Shown: positions 61,747-64,000 of the stretch, one piece after another
Numbering within the stretch: the first letter of the stretch is position 1
Layout: every line of letters begins with the position of its first letter
NCBI GenBank assembly: GCA_002336485.1
Contig: DDCZ01000065.1
Span: forward strand, 5,744-69,743
Length of the DNA stretch: 64,000 nt
Reading direction: 5' to 3'
From: Flavobacteriales bacterium UBA1993
Lineage (GTDB): Bacteria > Bacteroidota > Bacteroidia > Flavobacteriales_G > Salibacteraceae
Translations under genes and position numbers: made by a program
Notes under the pieces: model-generated
Told to the model about the DNA's origin: nothing
What the model saw: only the letters and a program-made list of their open reading frames with translations
Databases searched by the model: none

Positions 61747-63492
61747 CTAATTCCTGAAAGTCCAGTTGATTTTCAATGAAAAGTACCTCGGAACTCTCAC
61801 GTAATTTGGCGCAATCAACGGGTTATCATTGACCAATCCATAAAGTGTATTCATAGCACCGATACCAACTGTAACGGTCTTGATTTGAAGATCTACAAAA
61901 GCATCTAACTGAAAATAGTCGTCAAATTTGTGTGCTCCTTGGCTATATCCAGCATCGTAAAATGGTATATAGCCAGGTGCATTATATCTGGAAAAAAATA
62001 TTGACTTCAGTCCCGCAGCAACATGCAATCTGTTCTCAAACAATGGCCAATTTGTACTTAAAACTGTAGAGTTCACCCACTCCGGTAGGGCGTATTCATA
62101 AATCCTCTTATTCCATTGATACGTCAAACTTGATTCAAAGAATAAATGATCGAGCTTTAAACCAAGCCTCGTGGTTCCCGCCGCCAAATCGATATCGCTG
62201 GTCATCTGATTTACGTTTCCATATTGATCAAAAAACACAAAATCTTGTGTTCTCTGGTATAAAAACTGATTTTGCCAGTGCATCTTTCCAAACCTAATTG
62301 CTGCTCCAAATCGGATGTCCGTATATATGGATGGAGCAACATTATGAAGGCTTGTTTTGACCGTTGACAGATAATGTTGTGTAATAATACTTTGTCTTGA
62401 CTTTTGAAATCGGACACCGCCAAAAACCTCAACACCTACTCTATGAAGCGAATCTTGCTTTGATAAAGAATAGTTCAAATGTGCCTTATGCTTATAATCC
62501 CCTTTATTGAATCCTGTAATATAGAATTCTGAAGTACTCACTAAAAACAACCGCCTTGACTCTAGTTGCACAAGACTATAGGCCCGCTGATTCATAGGAC
62601 GAGACTCCCTCCCATTATTTCGCATTACATACCAGGCCTGATCCAGACCAACATCAACTTCTAATTGATTCTTAGTATTTGTATCACCCCAAATTAAATT
62701 TATATGAGGCTTTATACCTAGACCGGTCAATTCAAATGAGTCTAAAACCACATTTGCAACTGCAACTCCATACTGACTATAGTATGCAGAATCCGTGACG
62801 TTATCCGTATAGTTGAATTTTGAGCTTGAAATTCTCGCTCCTAATCCAGCTTGTATCTTCGTCTTTCCCGCTTTAGCTGCTTTATATTTCCATTCATTCC
62901 CCAGATTCTGGCTGGATAATCGACTATAAGCATCTTCGAGGAATACATTGCTTAATAAGCCAAGCCCTGTTGCACCATCAATTGACAAAGAATACTGTGT
63001 TGTGTCTAAGATCCCACCATTTTGCTCCCTATCCAGAATACTAAGATCATAATAAGCATTGGTGGTGATTGACTTCGATATATCTAGGCTTAACGCTAAT
63101 CCCAATTGAGTTTCACGCACAAACGAACGCGGCACCCAACCAGGATTCGAAGTTCGTTTAAGGTTAACCCCAAATCGGCCCGACTTCGATATGGGGCGTA
63201 GCATGTCAAAACTTATGTTTTGCGTTGCAATAGAGCCGATATTAAACTCAACAATTGAATAGGAATTGGAATCGACTATATATTGATCGATGGAATCTAG
63301 CAGCAATATTGATACGTTGCCACGATCTCTATCATTGAACCTCAAACCGGCCTGAACATTTGCATAACCGACCAAGTTCTTTGGATTAAACTTAACGTTT
63401 CCTTGATCAACTGCCTGTGGAAGCAGTTGCACCTGAGCCTTAGCTTGGATGCAGTTGAATAAAAGGAATATGCCTAGTGTAATATGCTTCAT
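61747..63492 (-). CDS. Putative outer-membrane porin
   Basis: A 581-residue exported protein from ATG 63490-63492; the open frame extends 19 codons upstream into terminator and 5S sequence. The signal peptide is MKHITLGIFLLFNCIQAKAQ. The rest is a large outer-membrane-barrel pattern with alternating aromatic/polar strands (LGLALSLDISKSITTNAYYDL, LHVAAGLKSIFFSRYN), ending in FSLKINWTFRN with the penultimate aromatic typical of barrels. It resembles Bacteroidota putative porins. It begins directly downstream of the rRNA terminator, which leaves no room for a promoter of its own between them. Confidence 0.75.
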   Translation of the reverse strand: MKHITLGIFLLFNCIQAKAQVQLLPQAVDQGNVKFNPKNLVGYANVQAGLRFNDRDRGNVSILLLDSIDQYIVDSNSYSIVEFNIGSIATQNISFDMLRPISKSGRFGVNLKRTSNPGWVPRSFVRETQLGLALSLDISKSITTNAYYDLSILDREQNGGILDTTQYSLSIDGATGLGLLSNVFLEDAYSRLSSQNLGNEWKYKAAKAGKTKIQAGLGARISSSKFNYTDNVTDSAYYSQYGVAVANVVLDSFELTGLGIKPHINLIWGDTNTKNQLEVDVGLDQAWYVMRNNGRESRPMNQRAYSLVQLESRRLFLVSTSEFYITGFNKGDYKHKAHLNYSLSKQDSLHRVGVEVFGGVRFQKSRQSIITQHYLSTVKTSLHNVAPSIYTDIRFGAAIRFGKMHWQNQFLYQRTQDFVFFDQYGNVNQMTSDIDLAAGTTRLGLKLDHLFFESSLTYQWNKRIYEYALPEWVNSTVLSTNWPLFENRLHVAAGLKSIFFSRYNAPGYIPFYDAGYSQGAHKFDDYFQLDAFVDLQIKTVTVGIGAMNTLYGLVNDNPLIAPNYVRVPRYFSLKINWTFRN

Positions 63493-63498
63493 ATGGTC

Positions 63499-63532
63499 AA
63501 AAAAAAAGCCCCGTAAAAATACGAGGCTTTTA
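63499..63532 (-). terminator. Intrinsic terminator of the rRNA operon
   Basis: On the minus strand: AGCCUCGU, a 6-base loop, then ACGGGGCU (stem arms 63521-63528 and 63507-63514, with one G-U pair), followed by an unbroken T run. It stands just downstream of 5S rRNA and 7 bp before the porin ATG. Confidence 0.85.
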
Positions 63533-63537
63533 AAAAT

Positions 63538-63644
<107 letters not shown>

Positions 63645-63713
63645 TAAAATCTTCGATCTCTCATCGAGTGAGGAGATCATCAATATTAAAAAATCTTGAA
63701 TAATATAATGGAG

Positions 63714-64000
63714 TCAAAAAATCTACGGGTAATTAGTATCGCTCTGCTATGACATTTCTGCCTTTACACATGCGACCTATCAACGTCATCATCTCTAACG
63801 ACCCTTAAAAGAAGTCTCATCTTGAGGTGAGTTTCGCGCTTAGATGCTTTCAGCGCTTATCTCGACCGAACGTAGCTACCCTGCGGTGCGGCTGGCGCCA
63901 CAACAGGTACACCAGAGGTTCGTCCCCTTCGGTCCTCTCGTACTAAAAGGAGGTCCTCTCAAACTTCTAACGCCTGCAACAGATAGAGACCGAACTGTCT
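63714..64000 (-). rRNA. rrl: 23S ribosomal RNA, 3' part (cut by the window edge)
   Basis: The minus strand carries conserved 3' 23S sequence: the sarcin-ricin loop region (AGTACGAGAGGACC at about 63933-63946), the GCGCGAAACTCACC-like segment and the ending ACTAATTACCCGTAG. The exact 3' end is uncertain by about five bases. The 5' part and any 16S lie beyond base 64000. The spacer to 5S (63645-63713) is AT-rich and holds no tRNA. Confidence 0.95.

Noticed and set aside
63645..63713. tRNA in the 23S-5S spacer
   Set aside because: Only 69 AT-rich bases with no cloverleaf or CCA-like ends.

Overview
The window looks like chromosomal DNA of a Bacteroidota bacterium, most likely a Flavobacteriales-type, probably aquatic, organism. 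The evidence is several proteins with type IX secretion (T9SS) C-terminal sorting domains, a PorP/SprF outer-membrane protein, Bacteroidota-restricted families (DUF4783, DUF4834, DUF5687-type ABC permease, YfhO-like membrane protein), MenB for menaquinone, repeated TAnnTTTG -7 promoter elements with little sign of Shine-Dalgarno sequences, and a CarB that lacks the allosteric domain. No mobile element, CRISPR array or tRNA was seen.

Layout. 1-3157: CPBP-type membrane protease (cut by the window edge), menB, RDD protein, alpha/beta hydrolase. 3402-5448: four-domain fasciclin (FAS1) T9SS cargo with an inverted repeat in its leader and a strong terminator. 5465-7695: ABC ATPase and its permease. 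7879-11906: carB, a DNRLRE-type T9SS cargo, a DUF4834 protein. 11953-29072: a surface-glycan region with a YfhO-like membrane protein, GT4 glycosyltransferase, polysaccharide deacetylase-like protein, tandem flavodoxin-fold protein, enolase-superfamily enzyme, ATP-grasp ligase, two sulfotransferases, a formyltransferase with an unusual C-terminal extension, a flippase, a GT-B-like transferase and an unassigned PLP-fold enzyme. 29069-33936: M1 peptidase, nadC, DUF4783 protein, rlmH. 33905-39010: galE, a polytopic polymerase-like protein, rdgB, ddl, a second sugar epimerase. 39101-43157: PASTA protein, T9SS cargo, rluD-type pseudouridine synthase. 43154-50204: a translationally coupled PKD adhesin / PD40 / PorP-SprF operon. 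50450-55301: a Cys-less lipoamide-dehydrogenase-like flavoprotein, a di-haem peroxidase lipoprotein and a secreted subtilase. 55367-61744: UvrD/AddA-like helicase, SRPBCC protein, GNAT, dnaB and a secreted amidotransferase-like protein. 61747-64000: putative porin, then 5S rRNA and the 3' part of 23S rRNA, all on the minus strand.

The most noteworthy observations are these. (1) Two consecutive genes of the PKD/PD40/PorP operon are each cut by one in-frame TAA (49137-49139 and 45571-45573) while the reading frame on both sides stays intact. (2) A compact minus-strand glycan operon combines sulfation with an ATP-grasp ligase and an epimerase-like enolase-superfamily enzyme, next to a formyltransferase fused to what looks like the tail of a NodB deacetylase. 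It may make an amino-acid-decorated, formylated, sulfated surface glycan. (3) Convergent genes here repeatedly end in one shared 4-bp CTAG/TTAG stop overlap, and visible intrinsic terminators are nearly absent. Functions come from motifs read by eye; no database search was run.
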